A stretch of 64,000 bases of DNA from Bradyrhizobium viridifuturi. Lineage in GTDB: Bacteria; Pseudomonadota; Alphaproteobacteria; Rhizobiales; Xanthobacteraceae. The translations under genes were made by a program, and so were the position numbers. Shown one piece after another: positions 8,404 through 19,738 of this stretch. The notes beneath the pieces were generated by a model. That model was not told the origin of the DNA and searched no databases. It worked only from the letters and a program-made list of their open reading frames with translations. Every line of letters starts with the position of its first letter. The stretch's first letter is position 1. Location of the stretch: assembly GCF_001238275.1 (NCBI RefSeq), contig NZ_LGTB01000017.1:1-64000 (forward strand), written 5' to 3'.

Positions 8404-9720
8404 ATGGGTATGGCTGGAAATGACGACAAATCATTCTGGGATCGCGCGCGCCGTCACCTGATCCGGTACGGCGGGACGTTCACGCCCGTCATCATCGAGC
8501 GCGCCTCCGGATCCTTCGTCCATGACGCCGGCGGCCGCGCGATCCTGGATTTCACCTCCGGGCAGATGAGCGCCGTGCTTGGTCACGGTCACCCCGAGAT
8601 CGTCCAGACCATCAGCGCGCACGCCGAGCGGCTCGACCATCTGTTCAGCGGCATGCTGAGCCGTCCGGTCGTGTCGCTGGCCGAGAAACTCGCGGACCTG
8701 CTGCCGCCGGGGCTCGATCGCGTCATGCTGCTGAGCACGGGGGCTGAGTCGAACGAGGCGGCGATCAAGATGGCGAAGCTCTTCACCGGTGGCTTCGAAA
8801 CCGTCGCGTTCGCGCAGTCCTGGCATGGCATGACGTCAGGCGCGGCGGGGGCGACCTATTCAGCCGGCCGCAAGGGCTATGGTCCCGCGCCGGTCGGCGC
8901 GCTCGCGATCCCGACGCCGAACCCCTATCGGCCGCGTTTCGGCAATGCGGCCGACTGGCGGGCCGAACTGGCTTACGCCTTCGATCTCGTCGATCGCCAG
9001 TCGACCGGCTCGCTCGCCTGCATGATCGCCGAGCCGATCCTCAGCTCCGGCGGGCTGATCGACCTGCCGGAGGGCTATCTCGCCGCGCTGAAGGAGCTGT
9101 GCCGCGCGCGCGGCATGCTGTTGATCGTCGACGAGGCGCAGACCGGCCTTGGGCGTACCGGCGCCATGTTCGCCTTCGAGCGCGACGGCGTCGTGCCCGA
9201 TATCCTGACCCTGTCGAAGACGCTCGGCGCCGGCCTGCCTCTGGCCGCGGTCATCACGTCGGCCGAGATCGAGGAGCGCTGTCACGAGCGCGGCTTCCTG
9301 TTCTACACGACACATGTGTCGGATCCGATGCCGGCCGCGGTCGGGCTGAAGGTCATCGAGATCATCCTGCGCGACCGACTGGTCGAGCGTGCCGCCATCG
9401 CGGGCGCGCGGCTGCGGGACGGGCTGCTCGCGCTTCAGAACCGGTTCGAATGCATCGGTGACGTGCGCGGCAGGGGACTGATGCAGGGCATCGAGATCGT
9501 GCGCGACCGCTTCAAGAAGGAGCCTGACGAAGCGCTCGGAACGCTTGTGTCGCAGCGCTGTCTGGAGCTCGGACTGAGCACCAACATCGTGCAGTTGCCA
9601 GGCATGGGCAGTGTGTTCCGCATCGCGCCGCCGCTCACGATCAGCGATGACGAGATCGATCTCGGCGTCTCGATCCTAGGCGACGCGTTCGAAAGCGCGT
9701 TGCACGGAAAGGATGGCTAA
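8404..9720 (+). CDS. dgdA: 2,2-dialkylglycine decarboxylase (class III aminotransferase)
   Basis: A PLP enzyme of 438 residues that decarboxylates 2,2-dialkylglycines such as 2-aminoisobutyrate and transfers the amino group to pyruvate. The sequence follows Burkholderia DgdA closely from FWDRARRHLIRYGGTF to the end. Key residues are visible: Q54 in TSGQMSAVLG (the Gln that orients the scissile carboxylate), W140, D243 and Q246 in VDEAQTG, the PLP lysine K272 in LSKTLGAG, and the substrate Arg R406 in FRIAPPLT. It is divergent from an Lrp-family regulator and convergent with the TIGR02186 gene, whose stop codon it overlaps by two bases. The ATG at 8404 gives a length matching the family; a second in-frame ATG lies at 8410. 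Confidence 0.92.
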   Translation: MGMAGNDDKSFWDRARRHLIRYGGTFTPVIIERASGSFVHDAGGRAILDFTSGQMSAVLGHGHPEIVQTISAHAERLDHLFSGMLSRPVVSLAEKLADLLPPGLDRVMLLSTGAESNEAAIKMAKLFTGGFETVAFAQSWHGMTSGAAGATYSAGRKGYGPAPVGALAIPTPNPYRPRFGNAADWRAELAYAFDLVDRQSTGSLACMIAEPILSSGGLIDLPEGYLAALKELCRARGMLLIVDEAQTGLGRTGAMFAFERDGVVPDILTLSKTLGAGLPLAAVITSAEIEERCHERGFLFYTTHVSDPMPAAVGLKVIEIILRDRLVERAAIAGARLRDGLLALQNRFECIGDVRGRGLMQGIEIVRDRFKKEPDEALGTLVSQRCLELGLSTNIVQLPGMGSVFRIAPPLTISDDEIDLGVSILGDAFESALHGKDG

Positions 9721-10498
9721 TCCTTTCGGAACACGATTGAGGCCATCCAGCCCGTCATCAGCGCCATGAACGCGGTGACGAGGCCATAGACCAGGCCGTT
9801 ATGCCGCGCGGTGGTGGCGACGAACTGCTCGAAGCCGACCTTGACGATCTCGAAGGCGGTCTCGGTCTTGGTCACCAGCGCGCCGTCACTGAACAGCTTG
9901 ATCTCGACATTGTAGGTGCGATCGGCACCTCCGCCGGCAGCGGAATGCCGGTGCGGAACAGGGTCGGGGTCAGGAACGTCACCGCCGAGGTCGCCTCGCG
10001 GTACAGGCCGTGCTCGGAGCGCAGCCGGACGAAGGCGCTGCGGAACGGATCGTTCGGCACCACGTCGGCAAAGTCAGGGCCGACCCGCTGCATCAGCAGC
10101 ACGTTGTTGAGCCCGAGCTGCTGCCGCCGCTGCACCTCCGGTGCGGCGATCTGGTCGAACGGCCGATTGGAGAACAGCGCGAGATAGCCCGGCACCTGGA
10201 TGAACTGGCGCGAATCGGTGTTGATCCAGATCCCGAATTTGCGCTCCTTGCGCCGCGTCACCATGTCGGCGCGCGGGCCGGCCACCGTGACGACGAGATC
10301 GTAATTGCTGCGATTGGGCGGCGTCTTGTCGTCCTTCTCGACCGAGCCGAACAGCACCAGCTCGCCGCCGGAATAATTCGGCGTCACCGTGACGCGGTGG
10401 TTGGAGACCGACACGATCAGCCGCTCGGCACAGGCGGGCGAGGCCGCCAGGCTGGCGGCGGCGAGGCCGGCGATGACAAGCAGCGCGCGCAGCCTCAT
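9717..10498 (-). CDS. TIGR02186-family membrane protein (single-base frameshift near 9921)
   Basis: An alphaproteobacterial conserved protein of unknown role, about 260 residues once the break is repaired. It has a signal peptide (LRALLVIAGLAAASLAASPA), a periplasmic beta-rich domain (HRVTVTPNYSGGELVLFGSV), and a C-terminal membrane segment ending in the positive tail SIVFRKD. The frame breaks at about 9921, where GATCGCACC should read GATCGGCACC, giving VPIGTYNVE. Without repair the last third is lost. The start overlaps the stop of the upstream TauE gene (ATGA, 10495-10498), so the two are translationally coupled. The pairing with TauE/SafE exporters is recurrent in this class and suggests an accessory role in sulfur-compound export. 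Confidence 0.85.
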
Positions 10499-11424
10499 GG
10501 CGGGGCTCCGCCGGTTTCGCGAATGCTGTAGAGGTCCTGCGGCCGGATCACGAGCTCAACCGCGAAGCGGATGCCGACCGCGAGCACCAGCAGGCCGAGC
10601 AAGAGGCGCAGATGCTCGCCGCGGATCTTCTGGCCGGCGCGGGCGCCGAACTGCGCGCCGGTGACGCCGCCGATCATCAGGATCAGCGCCAGCACGGCGT
10701 CGACCAGATGGTTGGTCACCGCGTGCAGCATGGTGGCGAACACCATGGTGACGAGGGTGAGCACCATCGAGGTGCCGATCACGGTCGAGGTCGGCACCCG
10801 CAGCACGTAGATCATCAGCGGCACCAGGATGAAGCCGCCGCCGATACCCATGACAGCGCCGATGAAGCCGATCACGAGCCCGGTCACGACGACCGGGATG
10901 ACCGAGAGGTAGATCTTGGAGCGCTTGAAGCGCAGCTTCAGCGGCAGGCCGTGGATCCAGCCGTGGCTGCCGGGCTTGCGCAGCGTGACCGTTCCGCCGC
11001 GGCGGGCACGCAGCATCGCGCGCAGGCCCTCCCAGAACATCAGCCCGCCGACCGTTGTCAGCAGGATGACGTAGGACAGCGCGATCATCAGATCGAGCTG
11101 GCCGAGCGAGCGCAGGAAGGTGAAGGTCCACACCCCGAGCGCGGTGCCGAGCGTGCCGCCGACCAGCAGCACCGCCGCCAGCAGCGGGTCGATTGCGCGC
11201 CTGCGCCAGTAGGAGATCGCGCCGGAGAACGAGGAAGCCGCGATGTGGCTGGCGACCGAGGCGACTGCGACCGCTGGCGCGATGCCGACGAAGATCAAGA
11301 GCGGCGTCATCAGGAAGCCGCCGCCGATCCCGAACATGCCGGAGACGAATCCAACCGCTGCGCCCATCGCCAGGATGAGGAAGACATTGACCGGAATGTC
11401 GGCGATCGGGAGGTAGAGCTGCAC
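10495..11424 (-). CDS. TauE/SafE-family sulfite/sulfonate exporter
   Basis: A 309-residue inner-membrane protein with two TauE repeats, each marked by a glycine-rich loop: SGMFGIGGGFLMTPLLIFVG near the N-terminus and GAVMGIGGGFILVPLMIYVL in the second half. About eight membrane segments are visible. Family members export sulfite, sulfoacetate or other organosulfur anions; the actual substrate is not known. The GTG start at 11424 opens directly onto the first helix. It is first in a two-gene operon with the TIGR02186 gene, with a 4-bp overlap. The preceding 370 bases are non-coding. Confidence 0.88.
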   Translation of the reverse strand: MQLYLPIADIPVNVFLILAMGAAVGFVSGMFGIGGGFLMTPLLIFVGIAPAVAVASVASHIAASSFSGAISYWRRRAIDPLLAAVLLVGGTLGTALGVWTFTFLRSLGQLDLMIALSYVILLTTVGGLMFWEGLRAMLRARRGGTVTLRKPGSHGWIHGLPLKLRFKRSKIYLSVIPVVVTGLVIGFIGAVMGIGGGFILVPLMIYVLRVPTSTVIGTSMVLTLVTMVFATMLHAVTNHLVDAVLALILMIGGVTGAQFGARAGQKIRGEHLRLLLGLLVLAVGIRFAVELVIRPQDLYSIRETGGAPP

Positions 11425-11793
11425 GCGCGTCGCTTCTTGTCGGTTCGCCGCATGCTGGGGCGCAAGGCCGCATCACGGCGTGATGTCGTTCGGGTCGGGC
11501 ATTCTCCGGCTGAACGAATCCGGTCGGCGCGCAAGGAGCAGGCGAACGCGGGTCGATTGCCGCATTCTTGCATAACCGAATTTGGCGGGGGGAGGGACTA
11601 AAGTTTCCGCTCCGGGTGGCATTTTTCGCCGCACGTAGCCGCTCGGCTGCGGACGTGGTTGATAATTCAGATTAACGACAGCGAAGCCGGCTTGTTTGAG
11701 CATGATCTCCGCGCAAACGCGTTCCGCGTTGGTCGCGAGGGAAAGCCGCTCCGCACTTTGCGCTAACGCGGCCCTTCGGGTCCGGATCATGCC
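11425..11793. other. Non-coding interval containing a family B palindrome
   Basis: This 369-base gap separates two genes on the minus strand. It holds the promoter region of the TauE gene and, at 11697-11795, a palindromic element with GAGCATGATC-type arms. The one open frame across it (11473-11790, minus) has no protein character and is not called. Confidence 0.6.
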
Positions 11794-11795
11794 TC
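11697..11795. repeat. Palindromic element, family B copy 1
   Basis: TGAGCATGATC at the left edge is matched by the inverted GATCATGCCTCA at the right edge, with a GC-rich core containing AACGCG repeats. A shorter relative occurs at 43164-43209 with the same GCATGATC ends. Confidence 0.55.
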
Positions 11796-12639
11796 AGGGC
11801 TGGTCGACGGGCCTGGTGATCAGGTTGAGCGCGAGCGCTTCCTTCGCACTCAACCAGCGGATATCCGAGGTCTGCGACATCGCCTCCACGATCCCAGAAG
11901 AGACGCCCATCTTGGTCATGTAGCCGAGCACCATGCCCTGGATGCGTTGCGCCTCGGCGAGCGGATCGCTGACCGGTGCGCTGGTCGTGAAGCGGTGCAC
12001 GCCGAGCCGCGAGCCCGCGACGCCATAGCGGGTCGCACCGCCGGCATAGACCAGGACGCAGGCGCTGGCGCAGGCTGCGGGGCGGAGCTTGCCCGAAGCA
12101 TCGGCCGTCGCGACGGCGGTGACCAGCCCGTGCGTGCGGATGACCTCGCCCATGATGGCGGCCTGATTCAGCGCGCCACCCGGTGACGACAGCAGCACGG
12201 CATCACCTGGCGCGAGACGGGCCTCGCTCAGCCGGTCGCGGAACCAGCTCGCGCTGGCCGAGCCGATCTTGCCGCTGATCGCGAGCGCGCGCCGGCCGCG
12301 GCCCGACCCGTCGATGTCGATGTCTGATATCACCGCCGAGGTCATGCTCGCGGCGATGTAGGTCTCGCGCCAGAAGTCCCAGGCGCCCGGCCGCGACAGG
12401 TCGCGGTAAGCCTGAATGGCGACGCTCGACAGCAGCAGCACGAAGATGATGATGGAGGGGAGCGAGAAGCGGAAGGTACCGCGCGGCGGGGCCACGTTTC
12501 CTTGCCGCGGCGGAGGCGGCGGTGGAGCGCTCGGGCGCGCGGCAAACGGCGACGGCGTCTGGCGCGGCGGCGCGACGCGGGGACCGGTCGGCGACGAACG
12601 GTGGCCGGTGCCATCATCCTGACGATCGTCGACAGACAA
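11794..12639 (-). CDS. Membrane-anchored ClpP-fold protein (COG3904-like)
   Basis: A 281-residue protein: a proline-rich N-terminus (about residues 18-53), one membrane helix (about 59-77) and a ClpP/crotonase-like domain outside the membrane. The fold motifs are SSPGG (151-155), a candidate nucleophile S192 in ACASACVLVYAGG, and H215 in LGVHRF, which matches the Ser-His arrangement of the family. The TTG at 12639 is selected because GGAGGA lies six bases upstream; GTG at 12660 is the alternative. It lies 115 bases downstream of the PodJ-like gene on the same strand. Family members are described as periplasmic proteins of unknown role, so a protease activity is inference. Confidence 0.75.
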   Translation of the reverse strand: MSVDDRQDDGTGHRSSPTGPRVAPPRQTPSPFAARPSAPPPPPPRQGNVAPPRGTFRFSLPSIIIFVLLLSSVAIQAYRDLSRPGAWDFWRETYIAASMTSAVISDIDIDGSGRGRRALAISGKIGSASASWFRDRLSEARLAPGDAVLLSSPGGALNQAAIMGEVIRTHGLVTAVATADASGKLRPAACASACVLVYAGGATRYGVAGSRLGVHRFTTSAPVSDPLAEAQRIQGMVLGYMTKMGVSSGIVEAMSQTSDIRWLSAKEALALNLITRPVDQP

Positions 12640-12754
12640 ACCTGATCCTCCGGAACGCACACGCCGCTGGGGCGGGACTGCGCGCCTGTCTACACGGCGG
12701 AAGGCGGGAGGGATAGGACAGCGGTGCCGTCGAGGCGCCGCTGCCATTCTCGTT

Positions 12755-15700
12755 TTAGTGAGCAGGAGCCGCCAGCGCCGCGGTCCGCTTCGACGGTGGC
12801 TTGACGGACTTCGCCGCCGCGGGCTGCGCGGGGGCGCCGTCCCAGCCGCCGGCCGGGGCCGGCACATTGACCGCATCGCTCGGCTGCGGTTCGGGGGTAA
12901 AGGTCTGGATCGCAAGCTTCGCGGCGGCGAGCGACTGCGGGTCGAGCCGCTTGGCGATATCATCGCGCTTGTGGCCGGCGTCGGCGTCGCCCTGTGCGGC
13001 GGCGAGGCTGAACCATTTGAAGGACTCGGCGAGGTTCTGTTCGACCCCGATGCCGCGGGCATAGAGGATGCCGAGGTTGACCTGGCTGTCGGCAACGCCG
13101 CGATCGGCCGCCTTGCGGAACCATTGCGCGGCGCTCTTGTAGTCGGCGCCCTTGCCGCCGCCATCGGCGTCGAGCACGGCGAGGTTATGCATCGCCTTGG
13201 CGTTGCCGCGCTCGGCGGCCTGCACGTAATAGCGCCGGGCCACGTCGAAGTCGCGTTTCACGCTGAGACCCTTCTCGTAGAAGGTGCCGAGCCGGAACAT
13301 CGCCGGCACCACGCCGGCCTGCGCCGCGCGGCTGTACCATTTGGCGGCTTCGTCGACATTGGCGGGCACGCCCTTGCCTTCGGCATAGCGGATGCCGACC
13401 TCGTAGGCCGCGGCCGCATCGCCCTTGATCGCGGCGGTGCGCAGCGCCGGACCGCCGATCGCCTCGGGCAGCTTCTCGCCCGCCGGAATCTGGATCGTGG
13501 CGAGCTTGCCGCCGAGCGGCGGAGCGGTCGGAATCGTGCCGGTGATATCGCTGGCGGCGGCAACCGGTGGCGCCGCGGCGGGCTCCGGCGCGGCGGCCGG
13601 TGCAGGGGCCACCTGAGGAATCGTCACCTGCGCGCTGTCGAGCGTGTTCGGCGCCGCGGTGTTGTTGGACTGACGGCCGAGCGGGGTCGGCGAGGTCATC
13701 GACGGCCCGGGCACGCCGGATGGCGCAGCCGGTGCCGGGGTCACAGGATTTTCGACGGGCGGCTGCATGGCGGGTGCGGCCGGCTCGCGCTGCTCGATCG
13801 CAGGCGCCTGCGGCGCGGAGCTGGTGTCGAGCAGGTTCATCGCCATCTTGGCGGTGGAGAGCAGGATCACGACCACGCTCGCGCCGACCAGCAGCGAGCG
13901 GATCTTGGAGGTGATGGTCGACGGCTGGGCTTCGGTTGCGGCAGCCGCCGGCGCGCCGGCCTTGACGCCGGCCTTGGCGGCGGCAGCCTTCGCGGCCTTG
14001 TCGGCCTTCTCCTTGGCCTTGGCGGCGGCCTTGCTCGCTGCGCGCGCCGCCTTGTCGTTGACCGGTTGCGCGGCGGCGGCCTGCGCGGCGCGGCGCGCGG
14101 CGGCGATGAAGCTCGATGTCGAGACCGGCTCCTTCTTGCCCGCGGGCAGATCGGAGATCGCGCGCTCGGAATCCGCAATCCGCTCCGACGGCGACGACGC
14201 CCGGCCCGACGGGCGCGTGCCCGGCTCGAGCGGATGATCCGGCGGCAGTTCCGGTGCGAGCGCAGCGCGTGCGGACGCCGCATGCGGCTCGAGGATCTCG
14301 CTGATCGCGCGCGGCGGCAGCGGCGGCGGTGCGCTCTCGACCGGCTGCGCGGCATGGAATTCGCGCGGCGCGGACATGAAGTGCTCCTGCGCCTGCGCAG
14401 GATTGGGCAATTCGGGCCGGTATGAATCAGGCTTGTACGATTCAGCCCTGTACGATTCAGGTTGGGGCTGCGCGACCGGTTGCGGCATCGCCGCGCGCGG
14501 CATCTCCATCCGCGGTGCGTCCATCCGCAGTTCGGCCGGCGCAGGGGCAGGCGGAGCCGGCGGCGGCGCGGTGCGCACCGTGCGCAGATCGTTCTCGATC
14601 ATCGCCAGCCGGTCGACGACATGGCCGAGCGTGTTGTGTACGGTTTCCAGCGAATCCTGGGTGCGGCGATCGGTCTCCGACTGGCTGAAGCGGATGTCGG
14701 ACAGCTCGCGCTTCACCAGATCGACGATACCGCTGTCCATCATCGGTTGCGGCGCCGAGCTGCTGACGCTGTTGCGGGTGGCGTCGGCGAGCGAGGCGAT
14801 ATGGGCGTGCTGCGCCTCGAGGTGCCGCATGATGTCATGCAGCCCTTCCTCGACCCGGCCGAGATTGCCGGAGCGCTGGTCGGCGGACTCCAGGCGCTCG
14901 AGCAGATAGGAGACGCGCTGTTCGAGGTGGGTGAATGCCGACGAGCTGTCGTTGCCGACCTGCAGGCGGTCGATCCGCTCCGACAGCGAGCGCAGGGCGC
15001 CCTCGATCGCATCGGTGTTGTCATAGGCGGCCGGCCGCTCGCGGCCTTCCAGCGACGAGGCCAGTGCCGCAATGCGCTGCTCGATCCCGGCGAAGGCGTC
15101 GCCGTAGGAATCCCCGCGCGACATCTGCGACAGCTGGTCGACCTTCGCCGCCAGCGCATGCACGTCCCCGGAGAGCTGCAGCAGCGCGTCGTTGGAGGCG
15201 ACATTGGAGACGATGGCGCGCAGCGCCGCGATCGCGCTCTCGAGCTGATGCACCGTCGACGGATCGTCGTTGGCGCGCAGGATCATGTCGAGCTTGGCGC
15301 CGAGATTGCGGATCGCCTCGTCGTAGCCGGTGAGCTGCTCGGCGGGCGTGAGCGTGCGCAGCGCCTCGCGGATCTCCGACAGCGCGCGTTCGATGCCGGC
15401 AATCGCCTGGTCCTGGCCGTTGTTGCTGTCGTGACGGATCTCGTCGATCCGGTGATGCAGCGAGCGGATCTCGTTCTCGATCGACTCGATCGCCCGGCGC
15501 GGCATCGCCTCGGTGATCGCCTGGCGGATTTCCGCGAGCTCGCCGCGGAACGACGCGATCGACTGCTCGATATGGTCGGGCCGCTGCAGCGCCTCGATCT
15601 GGCTCGTGATCTTGAGCAGATGACGCTCGAGCGAGGAGAAGTCCGGGCCGGCGGGCGCTGCCGGCGGCGGCGCGTAGGCGGCCATCGGCGGTGCCGGCTG

Positions 15701-16326
15701 CTGCGTCGGCGGCGCGCTGCGCTGTGGCATCTGCCGGGGCGCGGGGCCGTCGAGCTCGTTCTGGCGCGCAGCGATTTCCGCGATCGCGGAATCGAACGCG
15801 CCGGGCTCAGCGGCGGCGAGGGGCGGTAGACCTGGGCTGCGGCGCGCTCGACCGCTTCCGCCTGGCGCAGCCTCTCCTCCAGTTGCCGGTCGTTGATCTG
15901 TGGCTCCCGCTGCATCTGGGCTTCACGCATCGGCTGCGGCTGCGGTTCGCGCGTCGGCTGCGGCCGCGAGATCTGCGACAGCCGCGCATCGAGACGCGAG
16001 ATCGCATCGTTCAGCTGCCGTGCCACCGCGGGCTGGCCGCGCGGCACTTCGGCGCGCACGGCTTCGGCGCGCGTCATCGGTTTTGCAATCTGCTCGATCT
16101 GGCGGGTGATCGCGTCGAGCCGCTGATGGATGTCGGCGACTTCGCGGCTTTCCCGGCTCGGCATCGGCTGCCGCTGCTCCGTGCGCCAATCCGGCGGGCT
16201 CGGCTCACCGACGGTGGAATTGAGCCAGTCGTTCAGCGACATCCCGGCGCGACGCGCAGCCGCTTCGGCCCTGTCGCGGACGGAGGGATCGATGCCGTCA
16301 ACACTCCACGATACGCGCGAATTCAT
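12755..16326 (-). CDS. PodJ-like coiled-coil/Sel1 polarity protein (single-base frameshift near 15821)
   Basis: About 1190 residues after repair. The head WSVDGIDPSVRDRAEAAARR then AGMSLNDWLN matches the N-terminus of Caulobacter PodJ. A long coiled-coil region follows with repeated HL..I..RI..L heptads, then a Pro/Ala-rich linker and an Ala/Lys-rich tract (KAAAKAKEKADKAAKAAAAK). A single membrane helix is near residue 815 and at least four Sel1 repeats (YEVGIRYAEGKGVPANVDEA style) lie outside. Unlike PodJ it has no recognisable peptidoglycan-binding domain at the end. The frame break lies in a run of G at 15820-15823; one more base restores YRPLAAAEPGAFDSAIAEIA. ATG 16326 is preferred over 16356. 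PodJ organises polar proteins and division; that role is inferred here. Confidence 0.82.
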
Positions 16327-16602
16327 GATTCCGTCCGGTCCCGACTCCGGCGCCATACTCTGCGCCCGCAGCCTCCCCGCGCATTCCCGTTAAGAGACAA
16401 TCGAATTCTGCGCTGGTCGTCTGCTTCAGCTGCTGACTTTTTCCCGTCACGGTAAATAACGGGTTAAGGAATGCAGTCGGCGGGCCTTAAAGTTAGGGAT
16501 TCCCGGAACCTGTTGCGCCGGATCAGGACAGGCCTATCGTTTTCCGGCAGAGCGGATTCAGCCGTGCATGACGAATACGGCAAGCCGGGACGACGTTTGT
16601 TG

Positions 16603-17190
16603 CTAGCCGTTGCTTTCGCGCTTGCCGTCGTCGAGCGGCGTAACGCTGCCGCGGCCTGACATTGCCGACAGCGCATCGAGCGCCTCCTCGCACCACTCCA
16701 CCACGACGTGCTCGTGGCGCATCCCGAGCCGCAGACTGAGCATCTTGCCGACATCGGCCGCAGGCGCGGTGCCGTCGGGGAAGCGCTTGTTGAGCAGGCG
16801 CTCGTAGCGCTCATAGCGGTCGCGATGATGTTCCAGCCGCGCCATCAGGTCGGTGCGCAGCGGCTCGATGTCGACGCAGTCGAGCGCGTAGAGCCGGACC
16901 AGGAGATCGTCCTTGATCGAAGGCGGGACGCTCGGCCGCGCCGCCCAGTGCTTCAGTGCCGCGCGGCCCTCGGCCGTCAGCGTGTAGACCAGCTTGTTGG
17001 GCTTGCCGGATTGCACCACCTCGCGGCCCTGGACATGGCCCTTGTCGCGCAACCGGGAGAGCTCCCGGTAGATCTGCTGATGGTCGGCCTTCCAGAAGAA
17101 GCCGATCGAGGCGTCGAACGTCTTGGCGAGCTCATAGCCCGTCATCGGACGTTCCGTGAGGCAGGCGAGGATTGCGTCACCGAGTGCCAA
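16603..17190 (-). CDS. PadR-family transcriptional regulator
   Basis: A 195-residue protein with the PadR winged HTH at the N-terminus (LGDAILACLTERPMTGYELA, IYRELSRLRDKGHVQGREVV) and a C-terminal helical Vir-like dimerisation domain. The start is TTG at 17190, supported by GGAGG seven bases upstream. It is divergent from the NTF2-fold gene and the beta-oxidation operon, and an 18-bp palindrome lies in the shared interval. Effectors of PadR proteins are often aromatic acids or other small lipophiles; which one acts here is unknown. A repressor of the fatty-acid genes is a reasonable inference. Confidence 0.9.
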   Translation of the reverse strand: MALGDAILACLTERPMTGYELAKTFDASIGFFWKADHQQIYRELSRLRDKGHVQGREVVQSGKPNKLVYTLTAEGRAALKHWAARPSVPPSIKDDLLVRLYALDCVDIEPLRTDLMARLEHHRDRYERYERLLNKRFPDGTAPAADVGKMLSLRLGMRHEHVVVEWCEEALDALSAMSGRGSVTPLDDGKRESNG

Positions 17191-17256
17191 CGCCCACCTC
17201 CATCTGAGTTCCCGAGTTCATCATTCTGAAGTTCGCTTGACTTTATGCGTTACTGT

Positions 17257-17274
17257 GCATATGCGTCAATATGC
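17257..17274. promoter_or_regulatory. Candidate PadR operator
   Basis: GCATAT, six bases, ATATGC: a perfect inverted repeat between the divergent PadR gene (start 17190) and the NTF2-fold gene (start 17354). The AT-rich site stands out from the GC-rich surroundings, and GCATATG is repeated next to it. Confidence 0.55.
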
Positions 17275-17353
17275 ATATGGTGATCGGCGTGCCGTCTTGT
17301 CGCGCGCGGCCGATGTTCAGGCTTCTTACAACCCCGCCGCAGGAGACGTCCGA

Positions 17354-17770
17354 ATGAGCAAGCCGGGCCTCGACAAGTGGTACGCCTACATGAAGTCCCA
17401 CGACACCGCCGTTTTGTGGGATCTGCTGCATCCCGACGCGGTGTTCGAAAGTCCGGTCGTGCACACGCCGCAGCGCGGCCGCGACATCACCTTCAAATAT
17501 CTCACCAGCGCCGCCAAGGTGCTCGGTGGCCCGACCTTCAAGTATCTCGGCGAATGGAAGAGTGACACCGGCGCGGTGCTCGAATTCGAGAACGAGATCG
17601 ACGGCATCAAGCTCAACGGCGTCGACATCATCACGTTCGACGCTGACGGCCGGATCACGCATTTCAAGGTGATGGTGCGTCCGCTCAAGGCGATCAACCT
17701 GCTGCATCGGATGATGGGCGAGGAGTTGATGAAGCAGAGCGGCGCAACGTCGCAATCACAGTCTCGCTAG
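17354..17770 (+). CDS. NTF2-fold (SnoaL-like) protein
   Basis: A 138-residue small alpha+beta barrel protein. It opens MSKPGLDKWYAYMKSHDTAV and has the family's early helix plus strands (LLHPDAVFESPVVHTPQRGR, IITFDADGRITHFKVMVRP). AGGAGA lies before ATG 17354, which fixes the start against in-frame upstream options. NTF2-like proteins act as isomerases, hydrolases or binding proteins, and no catalytic set is clear here. It precedes the acyl-CoA dehydrogenase by 107 bases on the same strand and is divergent from PadR, which suggests a link to lipid breakdown. Confidence 0.85.
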   Translation: MSKPGLDKWYAYMKSHDTAVLWDLLHPDAVFESPVVHTPQRGRDITFKYLTSAAKVLGGPTFKYLGEWKSDTGAVLEFENEIDGIKLNGVDIITFDADGRITHFKVMVRPLKAINLLHRMMGEELMKQSGATSQSQSR

Positions 17771-17877
17771 CACCTGCCGCGGACCTTCCGAACCGGATAA
17801 GGTCCGCTGCAACAACCCAAGGAAAAGCTGCGCAGCATCGGTCGCGTGTGCGACCGCGAGCCAGCCGGGAGATCAGC

Positions 17878-19665
<1,788 letters not shown>

Positions 19666-19671
19666 ATAATT

Positions 19672-19693
19672 GCCGCCGCACCCATGCGGCGGC
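19672..19693 (+). terminator. Hairpin between acyl-CoA dehydrogenase and thiolase genes
   Basis: GCCGCCGCA, loop CCCA, TGCGGCGGC: a 9-bp GC-only stem just after the dehydrogenase stop, followed by GCTTCCTT. The U-tract is weak, so it may attenuate transcription or stabilise the upstream message rather than fully terminate. Confidence 0.5.
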
Positions 19694-19738
19694 GCTTCCT
19701 TCCGTATATATTATGATCCTCATATCAAGGAGGGCGTC

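Noticed and set aside
11473..11790. 105-codon frame in the interval after the TauE gene
   Set aside because: Overlaps a palindromic element and has no protein-like pattern.
12758..14425. 555-codon plus-strand frame opposite the PodJ-like gene
   Set aside because: Gly/Arg-rich shadow without features; the opposite strand has Sel1 repeats.
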